64,000 bases of DNA, taken from NCEH01 sp040049195. Its GTDB lineage: Bacteria; Pseudomonadota; Alphaproteobacteria; Rhizobiales; Xanthobacteraceae. This document shows positions 51,677 to 61,199 of this stretch, piece after piece. The translations under genes were made by a program, and so were the position numbers. The notes beneath the pieces are model-generated. The model saw only the letters and a program-made list of their open reading frames with translations. It did no database searches and was not told where the DNA came from. Every line of letters starts with the position of its first letter. The stretch's first letter is position 1. Location: NCBI RefSeq assembly GCF_040049195.1, contig NZ_JBDZDL010000004.1; one strand, given 5' to 3'.

Positions 51677-52639
51677 TCAAGCTGCGTTGAGAGTGCGAGG
51701 GGCGCTCTGCGGCGCGGCGAGCATCACGGGTGGGGATTCAGCCGGGTGGATCCAGCGCGAATAGACCTCAACCATGAAGTCCACGAATACCCGCACCTTC
51801 AGGTCCTGGGTGGCGCGCGCCGGGAATAGAGCGACGGTCTCCAGCGGTTCGCGACGCTGCCAGTCCGGCAGAACCACCTCCAGCTCTCCGGCCTCCACCC
51901 GCCGACGGGCGAGGCAACGCGAGATCATGAGGATGCCGGCTCCGCTCAGGGTCTGCCGCAGGGCCATGATGGGGTCGTTGGTGACGAGTGCGGGCTGAAC
52001 CTGCAGATCTATCGGGCCGCCGGGACCGTCCAGGTCCCAGTGCAGCGGCCCCGGGCGGCTGCGGATCGCCACCAGGTCGTGCAGGCCGAGTTCGCTTGGA
52101 TGGGACGGGCGCCCCTTGCGGTCGAGATAGGCGGGGCTCGCGAGCAGGTTCAGCGTCTGCAAGCCGAGCGAGCGCACATGATAGCTGGAATCGCGCACCG
52201 GCCCCGGGCGCACCGCCACGTCATAGCCATGCTCGGCCAGATCGAGCGGGTGATTGTCGAGGGTCAGGTTGAGCTGCACCTTGGGATAGCGGGCGCGGAA
52301 GGTCGCAATTTCCGGCTCCAGGATCAGGATGGCCGGCGCATAGGTGATGAGCACCTTCAGCGGCCCTTCCGGTTCCTTGGTCAGAGCGCGGGCGCTCGCT
52401 TCGGCGCGGTCCAGAACCGCGATCGCGTCGACGCACTGGTTGTAATAGGCCTGCCCCGCTTCGCTCGGCCAGACCCGCCGCGTGGTGCGGTGGAGCAATT
52501 GCACGCCAAGCCGGTCTTCCAGCGTCTTCAGCTTGCGGCTGACGGAGGTTGCGGGAAGACCCAGCTGCGTGGCGGCGGCGCTGAAACTGCCGCGCTCCAC
52601 CACCCGCAGGAACACCTCAATATCATCGAAGCGCGCCAT
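51677..52639 (-). CDS. LysR-family transcriptional regulator
   Basis: 320 residues from MARFDDIEVFLRVVERGSF. N-terminal winged helix (AAATQLGLPATSVSRKLKTL) and a C-terminal effector domain (LKVLITYAPAILILEPEIAT, then LDLAEHGYDVAVRPGPV) of the CrgA/DsdC-like group. An AT-rich inverted repeat with TATTAT arms lies about 470 bp upstream, ahead of the small secreted gene. Its targets are unknown. Confidence 0.92.
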   Translation of the reverse strand: MARFDDIEVFLRVVERGSFSAAATQLGLPATSVSRKLKTLEDRLGVQLLHRTTRRVWPSEAGQAYYNQCVDAIAVLDRAEASARALTKEPEGPLKVLITYAPAILILEPEIATFRARYPKVQLNLTLDNHPLDLAEHGYDVAVRPGPVRDSSYHVRSLGLQTLNLLASPAYLDRKGRPSHPSELGLHDLVAIRSRPGPLHWDLDGPGGPIDLQVQPALVTNDPIMALRQTLSGAGILMISRCLARRRVEAGELEVVLPDWQRREPLETVALFPARATQDLKVRVFVDFMVEVYSRWIHPAESPPVMLAAPQSAPRTLNAA

Positions 52640-52727
52640 GGCGTTGCTCCATCTTGCGAACGGAAATGGGCGCGGCGCGCATTGCTGCGCACCGCGCCCG
52701 GTCCGGACCTTCGAAGCTATATGGGGA

Positions 52728-53036
52728 TCACTCGGCCGCGCCGCCAATGCCCCGGTTGCCGATGTGCAGCTGGGCGCGATCAGCGGCGTTCATCGTGGTG
52801 GGCTGGGCGTTCTGAGCCGGGAAGATCGCATTCAGCGGATGGCTGGCGGTCGGGGTCGCGGCATAGCCGAGCGGGGCAACGGCGAACGGGTCGGTGGCGG
52901 GCGCCTCGCGGGCGGATTCGGCCGCGACCGCATAAGCTTCCTTGTTCAGCGCGGTCACGTATTCATCGGCGCTTGCGGCACCGGAAACAGTAAGGGCGGC
53001 GCCGATAGCGAAGGCGGCAAGGGTGAGGTTGCGCAT
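52728..53036 (-). CDS. Small secreted protein of unknown function
   Basis: 102 residues. Signal peptide AAFAIGAALTVSGAASA, then an Ala-rich mature part (EYVTALNKEAYAVAAESARE, later MNAADRAQLHIGNRG). AGGAGACTTTCC lies before the ATG. Same strand as the LysR gene, 89 bp ahead of it, so possibly co-transcribed. The pattern is seen in small periplasmic proteins of rhizobia; no function known. Confidence 0.75.
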   Translation of the reverse strand: MRNLTLAAFAIGAALTVSGAASADEYVTALNKEAYAVAAESAREAPATDPFAVAPLGYAATPTASHPLNAIFPAQNAQPTTMNAADRAQLHIGNRGIGGAAE

Positions 53037-53108
53037 GGAAAGTCTCCTGCATGGGGAAGCCGGCTGGGCCGGCGTGTTGATGCAGGAAACCTAGTCCTCT
53101 GCGGTGGG

Positions 53109-53149
53109 CGGGATAATAGGCCAATTGCGCAGCTTATTATCCCGTTTTT
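53109..53149. promoter_or_regulatory. AT-rich inverted repeat between pepN and the small secreted gene
   Basis: CGGGATAATA (53109-53118) and TATTATCCCG (53135-53144), 16-base spacer, then TTTTT on the forward strand. There is no forward gene to terminate. It sits 70-110 bp upstream of the reverse-strand secreted gene, where a LysR-type operator would lie; it could also hold up reverse transcripts leaving pepN. Confidence 0.45.
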
Positions 53150-53165
53150 GTCGATAATTTCTGCG

Positions 53166-55799
53166 TTACCCGAGGGATCTCATCGCAATGTCGGCCACAT
53201 CTTCGGACAGGCCGGGCGTTTCGGCAACCCGTCGCAGCGCCTTTTCTGCCCGCGCGGCGCGGCCTTCTTCCAATTGCCGCCAGGTCTTGAAGGCGGAGAG
53301 CATGCGCGAAGCCACCTGCGGATTGGTCCCGTCCAGGCCCAGGACCACTTCCACGAGGAAATCGTAGCCTGCGCCGTCCGCGCGGTTGAACTGAGTGGCA
53401 TTGCCGGTGGCGAACGCGCCGATGAGGGCGCGCACGCGGTTCGGATTGGTCATGGAGAAGAAGGGCATCAGCGACAGGCGCTTCACCCGCTCCAGCGTTC
53501 CCGCTTCGGGAATCATGGCTTGCAGGCTCAGCCATTTGTCGATCACCAGCGGGTCGTTTTCGAACCGGCGGAAGAAGGCGTCGAGCGCCTGCGTGCGCTC
53601 GGGCGTATCGTGCTGGGACAGCACCGCGAGGGCGGCGAAGCGGTCGGTCATGTTGTCCGCCCGCTCGAACTGCGCCAGGGCACGGGCGAGCGCTTCCGGT
53701 GTGCCGGGCACGGTGAGGTAATCGAGGCTCAGATTGCGCAGCGCGCGGCGGCCGGCGGAGGCCGCATCGGGCGAATAGGGGCCGGAGGTCGCAAGGCTCG
53801 CATAGGCGGCGCCGAACAGGTCGCTGAGGCCCTCGGCGAAAGCCTTGCGCAGCGTTTTGCGGGCGGCGAAGACGGCATCGGGATTGACGTTGCGCGCCAG
53901 TTCCCGCGCCACTTCGGCTTCCCCCGGCAGCGCCAGGGCCTGCGCCTTGAACGCCGGATCAAGCGCCGGGTCGCTCAGCAGCAGGCGGGCGGCCTCCACC
54001 AGCGCCTTGGGGTCCGGCAGGACGCCGGTGCGGGCACCCTCCTTCAGCAGGGCGAAGGCGAGGCCCTGGATGGCGTCGAAGCGGTTGAACGGATCGCTGT
54101 CGTGGGCCGCCAGGAACACCAGATCGTCGCTGGTGAGGTTGGACGACAGATTGACCGGGGCCGAGAACCCGCGGTTGAGCGAGGCCACGGGCCGCGTGCC
54201 GACGCCGGTGAAGACGAAGCTCTGCTGCGGCGCCGTGACTTCCAGCACGCCGTTTTCCACGCTCGTTCCGTCTTCCAGAACCAGCGGCATGTCGCTGCCA
54301 TTGGGGCCGACGAGGCCGAGCGCCAGCGGAATGACCAGCGGCTGCTTTTCGCTCTGGCCCGGCGTCGGCGGGGTCGATTGGGCGACGTCCAGGCGGTAGG
54401 TGCCGGCGGCGGCATCATAGGTGCCGGTCACGTCCAGCCGCGGGGTGCCGGCCTGGGAATACCAGAGCGCGAAAGCATCGAGATCGCGGCCCGTGGCGTC
54501 CGCGAAGCATTTCAGGAAATCCTCGATGGTGGCGGCGTGCCCGTCGTGACGGGCGAAATAGAGATCCATGCCGGCGCGGAACCCCTCCTCGCCCAGCAGG
54601 GTCTTGAGCATCCGCACCACCTCGGCGCCCTTCTCATAGACGGTCGCCGTGTAGAAATTGTTGATCTCCCGATACACCTGCGGCCGCACCGGATGGGAGA
54701 GCGGGCCGGCATCCTCGGTGAACTGCTGCGCCTTTAGCAGGCGCACGTCGGCGACGCGCTTCACCGGGCGCGAGCGCTGGTCAGAGGAGAATTCCTGGTC
54801 GCGGAAGACGGTGAGGCCCTCCTTCAGGCAGAGCTGGAACCAGTCGCGGCAGGTGATGCGGTTGCCGCTCCAATTGTGGAAATATTCGTGGGCGATGATC
54901 GCCTCGATATTGGCATAGTCGGCGTCGGTGGCGGTCTCAGGCGTCGCCAGCACGTATTTGTCGTTGAAGACGTTGAGGCCCTTGTTCTCCATGGCGCCCA
55001 TGTTGAAATCCGACACGGCGACGATGTTGAACACGTCGAGATCGTATTCCCGGCCGAACACCTGCTCGTCCCAGCGCATGGAGCGCTTCAGCGCGTCCAT
55101 GGCATAGGCGGCGCGGTCGGCCTTGCCCGGCTCCACATAGATGCCGAGTTCGACCGGCCGCCCGGAGGCGGTGACGAAATGGCTCGGCACCTTGTCGAGC
55201 CTGCCGCCCACCAAGGCGAACAGATAGCTCGGCTTGGGCCAGGGATCGTGCCAGACGGCATAATGGCGATTGGTGCCGGCAATCGGCCCGCTCTTCTCCA
55301 GATTGCCGTTGCCGAGCAGGACCGGCGCCTCGTCCTTGTCGGCCTCGATGCGGGTCGTATAGACGGCGAGCACGTCGGACCGGTCCGGGAAATAGGTGAT
55401 GCGGCGAAACCCCTCCGGCTCGCATTGGGTGCAATAGTTCGCGCTGGTGCGGAACAGGCCCATGAGCTGGGTGTTCGCGGTGGGATCCACCAGGGTTTCG
55501 ATTTCCAGCATCAGGCGGTCCGCCGGCGGGGCGGGAATCGACAGCGCCTGGGGAGTCGCCTCATAGGCCCCCCCGGCGAGCGGTATGCCGTTAATCGCCA
55601 CGCGCACCAGCGTCAGCCCGTCACCATCCAGCACGATCGGCGCGCCGGCGGTGCCCGCAGGATTGCGGCGCAAGGCAAGGCGGGAGACCACGCGGCTGGC
55701 CGTGGGATGCAGCGAAATGTCGAGATCGACGGTATCCACCAGCCATTCGGGCGGGCGGTAATCGGCCAGGCGCACGGGTTGGGGCTCGGCTTCACGCAT
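53166..55799 (-). CDS. pepN: Aminopeptidase N (M1 metallopeptidase)
   Basis: 877 residues, standard PepN length. Substrate motif GAMEN at 268-272, zinc site H304-E-x2-H308 (AHEYFHNW) and E327 in LCLKEGL, then the Ig-like and helical C-terminal domains (DALVEAARLLLSD-like region and FERADNMTDRFAALAVLSQ). It trims neutral and basic N-terminal residues from peptides in the cytoplasm. No signal peptide. Confidence 0.96.
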   Translation of the reverse strand: MREAEPQPVRLADYRPPEWLVDTVDLDISLHPTASRVVSRLALRRNPAGTAGAPIVLDGDGLTLVRVAINGIPLAGGAYEATPQALSIPAPPADRLMLEIETLVDPTANTQLMGLFRTSANYCTQCEPEGFRRITYFPDRSDVLAVYTTRIEADKDEAPVLLGNGNLEKSGPIAGTNRHYAVWHDPWPKPSYLFALVGGRLDKVPSHFVTASGRPVELGIYVEPGKADRAAYAMDALKRSMRWDEQVFGREYDLDVFNIVAVSDFNMGAMENKGLNVFNDKYVLATPETATDADYANIEAIIAHEYFHNWSGNRITCRDWFQLCLKEGLTVFRDQEFSSDQRSRPVKRVADVRLLKAQQFTEDAGPLSHPVRPQVYREINNFYTATVYEKGAEVVRMLKTLLGEEGFRAGMDLYFARHDGHAATIEDFLKCFADATGRDLDAFALWYSQAGTPRLDVTGTYDAAAGTYRLDVAQSTPPTPGQSEKQPLVIPLALGLVGPNGSDMPLVLEDGTSVENGVLEVTAPQQSFVFTGVGTRPVASLNRGFSAPVNLSSNLTSDDLVFLAAHDSDPFNRFDAIQGLAFALLKEGARTGVLPDPKALVEAARLLLSDPALDPAFKAQALALPGEAEVARELARNVNPDAVFAARKTLRKAFAEGLSDLFGAAYASLATSGPYSPDAASAGRRALRNLSLDYLTVPGTPEALARALAQFERADNMTDRFAALAVLSQHDTPERTQALDAFFRRFENDPLVIDKWLSLQAMIPEAGTLERVKRLSLMPFFSMTNPNRVRALIGAFATGNATQFNRADGAGYDFLVEVVLGLDGTNPQVASRMLSAFKTWRQLEEGRAARAEKALRRVAETPGLSEDVADIAMRSLG

Positions 55800-56043
55800 C
55801 GATCACTCCGGAACAAGCAACAGTAAGCGCCTGCGGCGCGCGGGAAGACTAGGCCGTCGTCCGGTATGGGGGAAGGGGCGGGAGGCGGTGTGGCGAAACT
55901 GCGATGGTTCCCCTTCTTCGCAACAGCAAAGGTAGAAATATTTCTGTGGCCCATCATCACAAAGTATCCGCATTTCAGCCAAGGCTTCTCCGCATGGGAA
56001 CCTTAGGCCTGCCTCCGGATTTCAAGCATCGGAGGTACATTTC

Positions 56044-57264
56044 ATGGTTCGCTTCGAAGCTCTGGATGCTTGGCGTGGGATCTGCGCGCTGTTGGTGGTT
56101 CTATTCCACTTCTGTTTCGTGTTTGTTTCTCCGCTCATGGCAGCGCCGATTGTCTCGAACGCATTTCTGTTCGTGGACTTTTTCTTTGTGCTCAGCGGCT
56201 TCGTGGTGTGTCACGCGTATCGCGATCGCCTGGGGGATGCGCCGTCCTGGCGCGCCTTCGTGGTGCGGCGTTTTGGCCGGCTCTGGCCGTTGCATGCCGC
56301 CATGCTCGCGCTCTTTATCGGTTTCATCGCACTGGTGAATGTGCTGCCGCATCCGGAGCGGTTCACCTTCACCCTGGGCCCGAGCGAATATTCCGCCATC
56401 GCCATTCCCATCCATGCCCTGCTGCTCAATGCGGTGGATCTGCACGGCATGGCGTGGAACGCTCCGAGCTGGAGCATTGGCGCTGAATTCTACACCTACC
56501 TCCTGTTCGGCGCGGTGTGCGTGCTGGCGCTGCGGCGCCTCAGCCTCGCCGCCGCCGTGCTGGTGGTGGCCAGCATCGGCCTGCTGGCGCTGGTGTCGCC
56601 GACCTATATGAATTCGACGGCGGATTTCGGCCTGTTCCGGTGCGTCGCGGGCTTCTTCACCGGCGTCATCGCCTATCGCCTGCATGAGAAATGGGGCGAT
56701 AGGCGCCTGCCGCTGGCGACGGCGTGGGAAGTGGGCATCGTCGCCCTCGTGGCCCTGTTCGTGATTCGCGCCAGCCATGGCCCGGACGCCGTGCGGGCGC
56801 TCAGCCTTGCCGCGCCGCTGGCGTTCGCCGCGGCCGTGCTGGTGTTCGCCCGCGAACAGGGGGCGGTCTCGCGCCTGCTGCGGGCGCGCCCGTTCGCGGC
56901 GCTCGGGCGCTGGTCCTATTCCATCTACATGACGCATCAATTGGTGCTGATGGCGGCCGCCTTCCTCGCCTGGACGATCGCGCGCGCCACCGGCTTCGCC
57001 CTGGAGCAGGAGGTGATGGTGGAAGGGCACGCGAAGACGCTCTACGACCTCGGCGGCCTCTGGCAGAGCCATGCGGCGCTGGCGGGCGTGCTTGCCGCGG
57101 TGCTGGCGCTCTCCGCCTTGACCTATGCGCGCATCGAGGAGCCGGCGCGGCTCGCATTCAACGCGATGGCCAAGCGCATGGAGCGCGGGGAGGCCGTGCG
57201 CCGCGCCTTCGCCCAGGTGCGGGCGCGGCGAATCTCCAATATGGCGTCGGCGCACGTGCGCTGA
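56044..57264 (+). CDS. OafA-type membrane acyltransferase
   Basis: 406 residues, about 10 membrane helices. The acyltransferase-3 N-terminus is clear: RFEALDAWRGICALLVVLFH with the conserved Arg and His. Further motifs: NAFLFVDFFFVLSGFVVCHA and the late SYSIYMTHQLVL. Such proteins O-acetylate or succinylate surface polysaccharides. CGGAGGTACATTTC before the ATG. Terminated by a strong hairpin. Polysaccharide partner unknown. Confidence 0.9.
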   Translation: MVRFEALDAWRGICALLVVLFHFCFVFVSPLMAAPIVSNAFLFVDFFFVLSGFVVCHAYRDRLGDAPSWRAFVVRRFGRLWPLHAAMLALFIGFIALVNVLPHPERFTFTLGPSEYSAIAIPIHALLLNAVDLHGMAWNAPSWSIGAEFYTYLLFGAVCVLALRRLSLAAAVLVVASIGLLALVSPTYMNSTADFGLFRCVAGFFTGVIAYRLHEKWGDRRLPLATAWEVGIVALVALFVIRASHGPDAVRALSLAAPLAFAAAVLVFAREQGAVSRLLRARPFAALGRWSYSIYMTHQLVLMAAAFLAWTIARATGFALEQEVMVEGHAKTLYDLGGLWQSHAALAGVLAAVLALSALTYARIEEPARLAFNAMAKRMERGEAVRRAFAQVRARRISNMASAHVR

Positions 57265-57272
57265 TTGAAGCT

Positions 57273-57313
57273 GGCGCGGCCGGCGGGTTTTTCCCGCCGG
57301 CCGCGCCTTTTTT
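57273..57313 (+). terminator. Rho-independent terminator after the acyltransferase
   Basis: 15-bp perfect stem GGCGCGGCCGGCGGG / CCCGCCGGCCGCGCC, loop TTTTT, then six Ts. It separates the forward acyltransferase from the convergent mdh. Confidence 0.93.
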
Positions 57314-57333
57314 GCGTTCGGGCGTCGGCCGGG

Positions 57334-58308
57334 TCAGGACTTGAGCGCGTCCAGTTCCTCGATCAGCTCGGCCACCGTGCGGTCGATCATGGTGCGGGCG
57401 AAATCGTCGATCGGCAGGCCGGTGACGCGCTCATAGCTGCCGTTGGCGCAGATCGCGGGAACGCCCGCATAGACGCCTTCGGGAATGCCATAGCTGCCGT
57501 CGGACGGCACGCCCATGGAAACCCAGTCGCCGTTCGAGCCCTGGAACCAGTCGTGCATGTGGTCGATGGCGGCGTTGGCGGCGGAGGCGGCCGAGGAGGC
57601 GCCGCGCGCCTCGATGATCGCCGTGCCGCGCTTTGCGACCGTGGGGATGAACGTATCGCGATACCAGGTCTCGTCATTGATCAGCTCGGGCAGGCTCTTG
57701 CCGCCAGAGGTGGCGAAGCGCCAGTCGGCGAACATGGTGGGGGAATGGTTGCCCCACACGGCCATCTTCCGGATGCTCGCGACCTCGATGCCGGCCTTGG
57801 CGGCGAGCTGGGAGAGGGCGCGGTTGTGATCCAGGCGGAGCATCGCGTTGATGTTCTCGCGCGGGAAGTCCGGCGCGTTCTGGGCCAGGATGGCGGCATT
57901 GGTGTTGGCGGGATTGCCGACCACCAGCACGCGGGCGTCGCGGCTCGCCGCCTCGTTCAGGGCGCGGCCCTGCACCTTGAAGATCTCGCCATTGGCCAGC
58001 AGCAGGTCGCGGCGCTCCATGCCCTTCGAGCGCGGGCGCGAGCCCACCAGGATGGCGGCGTCCACATCGCGGAAGGCAACCTTCGGATCGTCGGTGATGG
58101 TGACGCCGGCGAGCAGCGGGAACGCGCAATCTTCCAGTTCCATCACCACGCCGCCCACGGCGGCCTGGGCCTGCGGCAGGTCGAGCAGCTGCAGCACCAC
58201 CGGCTGGTCGGCGCCGAACACGTCGCCGTGCGCAAGACGGAACAGCAGGGAGTAGCAAATCTGGCCGGCGGCTCCGGTCACTGCGATACGCTTGGCGGGA
58301 CGTGTCAT
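57334..58308 (-). CDS. mdh: Malate dehydrogenase
   Basis: 324 residues. NAD-binding GAAGQICYSLLF near the N-terminus, substrate Arg region VGSRPRSKGMERRDLL, NPANTNAA, and the catalytic His in VWGNHSPTMFAD. This is the cytosolic-type MDH (the 320-330 residue group), not the shorter LDH-like MDH common in many alphaproteobacteria. It converts malate and oxaloacetate in the TCA cycle. It stands alone; hisG lies 121 bp upstream on the same strand. Confidence 0.94.
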   Translation of the reverse strand: MTRPAKRIAVTGAAGQICYSLLFRLAHGDVFGADQPVVLQLLDLPQAQAAVGGVVMELEDCAFPLLAGVTITDDPKVAFRDVDAAILVGSRPRSKGMERRDLLLANGEIFKVQGRALNEAASRDARVLVVGNPANTNAAILAQNAPDFPRENINAMLRLDHNRALSQLAAKAGIEVASIRKMAVWGNHSPTMFADWRFATSGGKSLPELINDETWYRDTFIPTVAKRGTAIIEARGASSAASAANAAIDHMHDWFQGSNGDWVSMGVPSDGSYGIPEGVYAGVPAICANGSYERVTGLPIDDFARTMIDRTVAELIEELDALKS

Positions 58309-58429
58309 GAGGCTGAGCTCCAAAACGGGATCGGACGCGCGTGCGCCCGGCTCAGGCTTATAAGACGGCTTTCCCGACGTTTCAGCAGGGATTTGTTCTA
58401 AAGCGCGGGTGTTCTGAAGCGCACGGCCC

Positions 58430-59410
58430 TCAGCTTGAGGCGAGCCGCGCTTCCAGCGCCTCGTAGAGCGGGTTGTCGGACGCAAACACATATTCCAGCG
58501 CCCCGACCGTCACCATGCTGGCGCCCTTGGCCCGCAGAAAGGTGGCAAGGCCGTGCAGCGTGTCCGGCGGGCAGTGCAGCGTGAGCATGCCCGAGGAGGT
58601 CGGCCCGCCGAATGGGGCGACGCAGCGGAACAACTCCACCGCCTTGGCCACGAGGTCGGCATCGCAGCTGCTGAAACGGGTGCGCACCTCGCGCATGGTG
58701 CGGGCGCGCTTCTCCGCCGCCATGCGGTCGAAGATGGCGCGGGCGACCGCGCGCGTCCCGGCATTCCAGGGCGCGGTGAGGGACGCCACCAGATTGGCCT
58801 CCGAGCGCAGCATCACCCCGTCGTCCACCACCTTCAGCGCATTGGCGGACAAGGTGGCCCCGGTGGTGGTGATGTCGACGATCAATTCGGCGCTGCCGGC
58901 GGCCGGCGTGCCCTCGGTCGCGCCCGCGCTTTCCACGATGCGGTAATCGACGATGCCGTGCCGGGCGAAGAAGGCGCGGGTGAGGTTCACATATTTGGTC
59001 GCGACGCGGATGCGCCGGCCGGTGCGGCTGTGGAAATGGCTCGCCACATCGTCCAGGTCGTCCATGGTGCGCACGTCGATCCAGGCCTGCGGCACCGCCA
59101 CCACCACATTGGCATGGCCGAAGCCGAGCTTCTCCAGCAGCGCGACGCGGGTGTCGGCGTGGGAGATGTTCTCGCGCACCAGATCCTCGCCGGTCACGCC
59201 CACATGGGCGGTGCCGGCGGCGAGCGCGGCCGCGATCTCGGACGCCGAGAGATAGGCGACCTCCACATTCTCCACCCCGCCGATGGCGCCGCGATAGTCG
59301 CGGGCGCCGCGCGCCTGCAGCAGCGGCATGCCGGCGCGGGCGAAGAAGGCCTGGACGTTCTCTTGCAGCCGGCCCTTGGAGGGAACGGCGAGAATCAAGG
59401 TGTCGCTCAT
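58430..59410 (-). CDS. hisG: ATP phosphoribosyltransferase HisG
   Basis: 326 residues. Catalytic domain with LILAVPSKGRLQENVQAFF and the ATP/PRPP loop ELIVDITTTGATLSANAL. About 80 extra C-terminal residues (TLHCPPDTLHGLATFLRAKG, then ALEYVFASDNPLYEAL) resemble a regulatory domain, although a HisZ partner is encoded just upstream with ATGA overlap. It catalyses the first step of histidine synthesis. Start chosen at the overlap. Confidence 0.92.
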   Translation of the reverse strand: MSDTLILAVPSKGRLQENVQAFFARAGMPLLQARGARDYRGAIGGVENVEVAYLSASEIAAALAAGTAHVGVTGEDLVRENISHADTRVALLEKLGFGHANVVVAVPQAWIDVRTMDDLDDVASHFHSRTGRRIRVATKYVNLTRAFFARHGIVDYRIVESAGATEGTPAAGSAELIVDITTTGATLSANALKVVDDGVMLRSEANLVASLTAPWNAGTRAVARAIFDRMAAEKRARTMREVRTRFSSCDADLVAKAVELFRCVAPFGGPTSSGMLTLHCPPDTLHGLATFLRAKGASMVTVGALEYVFASDNPLYEALEARLASS

Positions 59411-60603
59411 CGTCCCGCCTCCCCATCGGCCGGGCCCGTCGCGGCCTGGTCCATCGCTGCATGATCCAGCTGCGCGAGGCGCTCCACCCACGCGGCGAGG
59501 CCCACGGCGGGAACCACAGCGCCGCCGCCGAGCCGCTCCAGCAAGCGGTCGTAGCGCCCGCCCGCCACCAGCGGCCCCTCGACGCGTCCGTGCGGGTCGT
59601 GCAGCTCGAACACCATGCCGCTGTAATAATCGAGCGGCCGGCCGAAGGCGGCCGAGAACTGGATGTCTGAAAGGGCGATGCCGTGGGCACTGATGAAGCC
59701 GGCGCGGCGGTCGAACGCGTCGAGCGCGGCGTCGAGCGCGATGCCGGCATCCTTCGCGAGCGCCCGCAGGCGGGCCGAGGCCTCGTCCGGATTGCCCTTG
59801 ATGTCGAGATAGCGCCCGAGGATCACCGCCGTTTCCGACGACAGGCCGTTGCCCGCGTCGAGCGAGGCCTGTTCCAGGAACCGCTCGGCGATCTCCGAAA
59901 CGCTGCGGCCGCCCACCGTGGTGATGCCGGCGATGGAGAGCAGGTCGGTGATCAGCGCGCGCGCGCCTTCCGGATCCGAGCCGGTGAGCGCATTCAGCAC
60001 GCCGGCATGGCTCGCGCCATTGGTCGCGCGCTCGGCATTGAGGCGGGTCAGGTCGGCGTCGAGGCTGCTCTGGCCGAAATCCTTCAGCAGCCGGCGCCGC
60101 CAGGCCGGGGGCAGGGGCAGGGCTTCCAGCAACGCCGCGAACAGGGCGACGTCGCCGAGGCGGATCGCCAGGGCCGGCACATTGTAGATGGCGCAGGTTT
60201 CAAGGCCGAGCGCGAGGATCTCCGCGTCCGCCGCTTCAAGATCGGTGCGGCCGAAGGATTCGACGCCGGCATGGCGGAACTCGCCGCTGCTCTCGCCGCG
60301 AAAGCGGAACACCGGGCCGAGATAGCTCACGAAGGTCGGCAGCGGCGCGCCGGACTGGAGCACCTGCCGCGCCACGGGAATGGTCAGATCCGGCCGCAGG
60401 CACAGTTCCTGCCCGTCCATGTCGGTGGTCAGATAGAGCTGGCGGCGGATGGATTCGCCCGAAAGGTCCAGGAACACGTCCGCCGGCTGGAGAATGGGCG
60501 TGTCGATGCGCGCGAAGCCGGCGGCCTCGTAGCGTGCGAGAAGGGCATCGTCCAGGGCGCGGCCTGTGCGCTCGGGAAATCGGCTTTGCGCCTTGGAGGG
60601 CAT
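59407..60603 (-). CDS. hisZ: HisZ, regulatory subunit of ATP phosphoribosyltransferase
   Basis: 398 residues, histidyl-tRNA synthetase-like without the anticodon domain: motif-2-like FRFRGESSGEFRHAGVESFG and motif-3-like LVAGGRYDRLLERLGGG. It activates HisG and senses histidine. Operon hisZ-hisG. The divergent xseB starts 197 bp away and shares the promoter region. Confidence 0.92.
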   Translation of the reverse strand: MPSKAQSRFPERTGRALDDALLARYEAAGFARIDTPILQPADVFLDLSGESIRRQLYLTTDMDGQELCLRPDLTIPVARQVLQSGAPLPTFVSYLGPVFRFRGESSGEFRHAGVESFGRTDLEAADAEILALGLETCAIYNVPALAIRLGDVALFAALLEALPLPPAWRRRLLKDFGQSSLDADLTRLNAERATNGASHAGVLNALTGSDPEGARALITDLLSIAGITTVGGRSVSEIAERFLEQASLDAGNGLSSETAVILGRYLDIKGNPDEASARLRALAKDAGIALDAALDAFDRRAGFISAHGIALSDIQFSAAFGRPLDYYSGMVFELHDPHGRVEGPLVAGGRYDRLLERLGGGAVVPAVGLAAWVERLAQLDHAAMDQAATGPADGEAGR

Positions 60604-60799
60604 GAAATTCGTCCGCCGCGGTCCGGATAGGGCTCAAGTGTTCGCGCGGCTTCTAGCAAAGGCGAAGCCCTCAGGCCACCCCGGCCTGCCGGAACGGCGC
60701 TTAAGCCTCGCGTCCGGCTCGGCTATGGTGCGCGCAAACGACCCGGGGAATCGGCGCGGCCGGTCCGCCTCCGGTGCCCCCACGCGAAAAGGAAAGCCC

Positions 60800-61084
60800 A
60801 TGGCCGACGCTCCCAAGACTCCCCTGCCGGCCAAAGGCGCCGGCGCCGGTCCGGCCGTCGCAACCCTCTCCTTCGAGATGGCCCTCGCCGAGCTGGAGGG
60901 CATCGTGCAGCGCCTGGAGCGCGGCGACGTGCCCCTGGAGGAGAGCATCGCCATCTATGAGCGCGGCGAGGCGCTCAAAGCGCGCTGCGATGCGCTGCTG
61001 AAGGAGGCCGAGGCGCGGGTGGAGACCATCACTCGCGATTCCGACGGCCGCCCGAGCGGCACGGCGCCGCTCGATCCGGGCTGA
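60800..61084 (+). CDS. xseB: Exodeoxyribonuclease VII small subunit
   Basis: 94 residues, SFEMALAELEGIVQRLERGD then LEESIAIYERGEALKARCD, the XseB coiled-coil signature. It binds XseA to form exonuclease VII, which degrades single-stranded DNA. AAAAGGAAAGCCC precedes the ATG. xseA is not in the window. Confidence 0.94.
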   Translation: MADAPKTPLPAKGAGAGPAVATLSFEMALAELEGIVQRLERGDVPLEESIAIYERGEALKARCDALLKEAEARVETITRDSDGRPSGTAPLDPG

Positions 61085-61199
61085 GCTGTGCCAAAGGGGG
61101 ACGCGCGCCGCCCCTGGGGCCGAACGCGCGGGGAACACAGCGTGTCCGAATCGCGGGCCGCGCCGCGTGCGGGCTTTGTTCTTTTGAGGCGAGGTCCGG

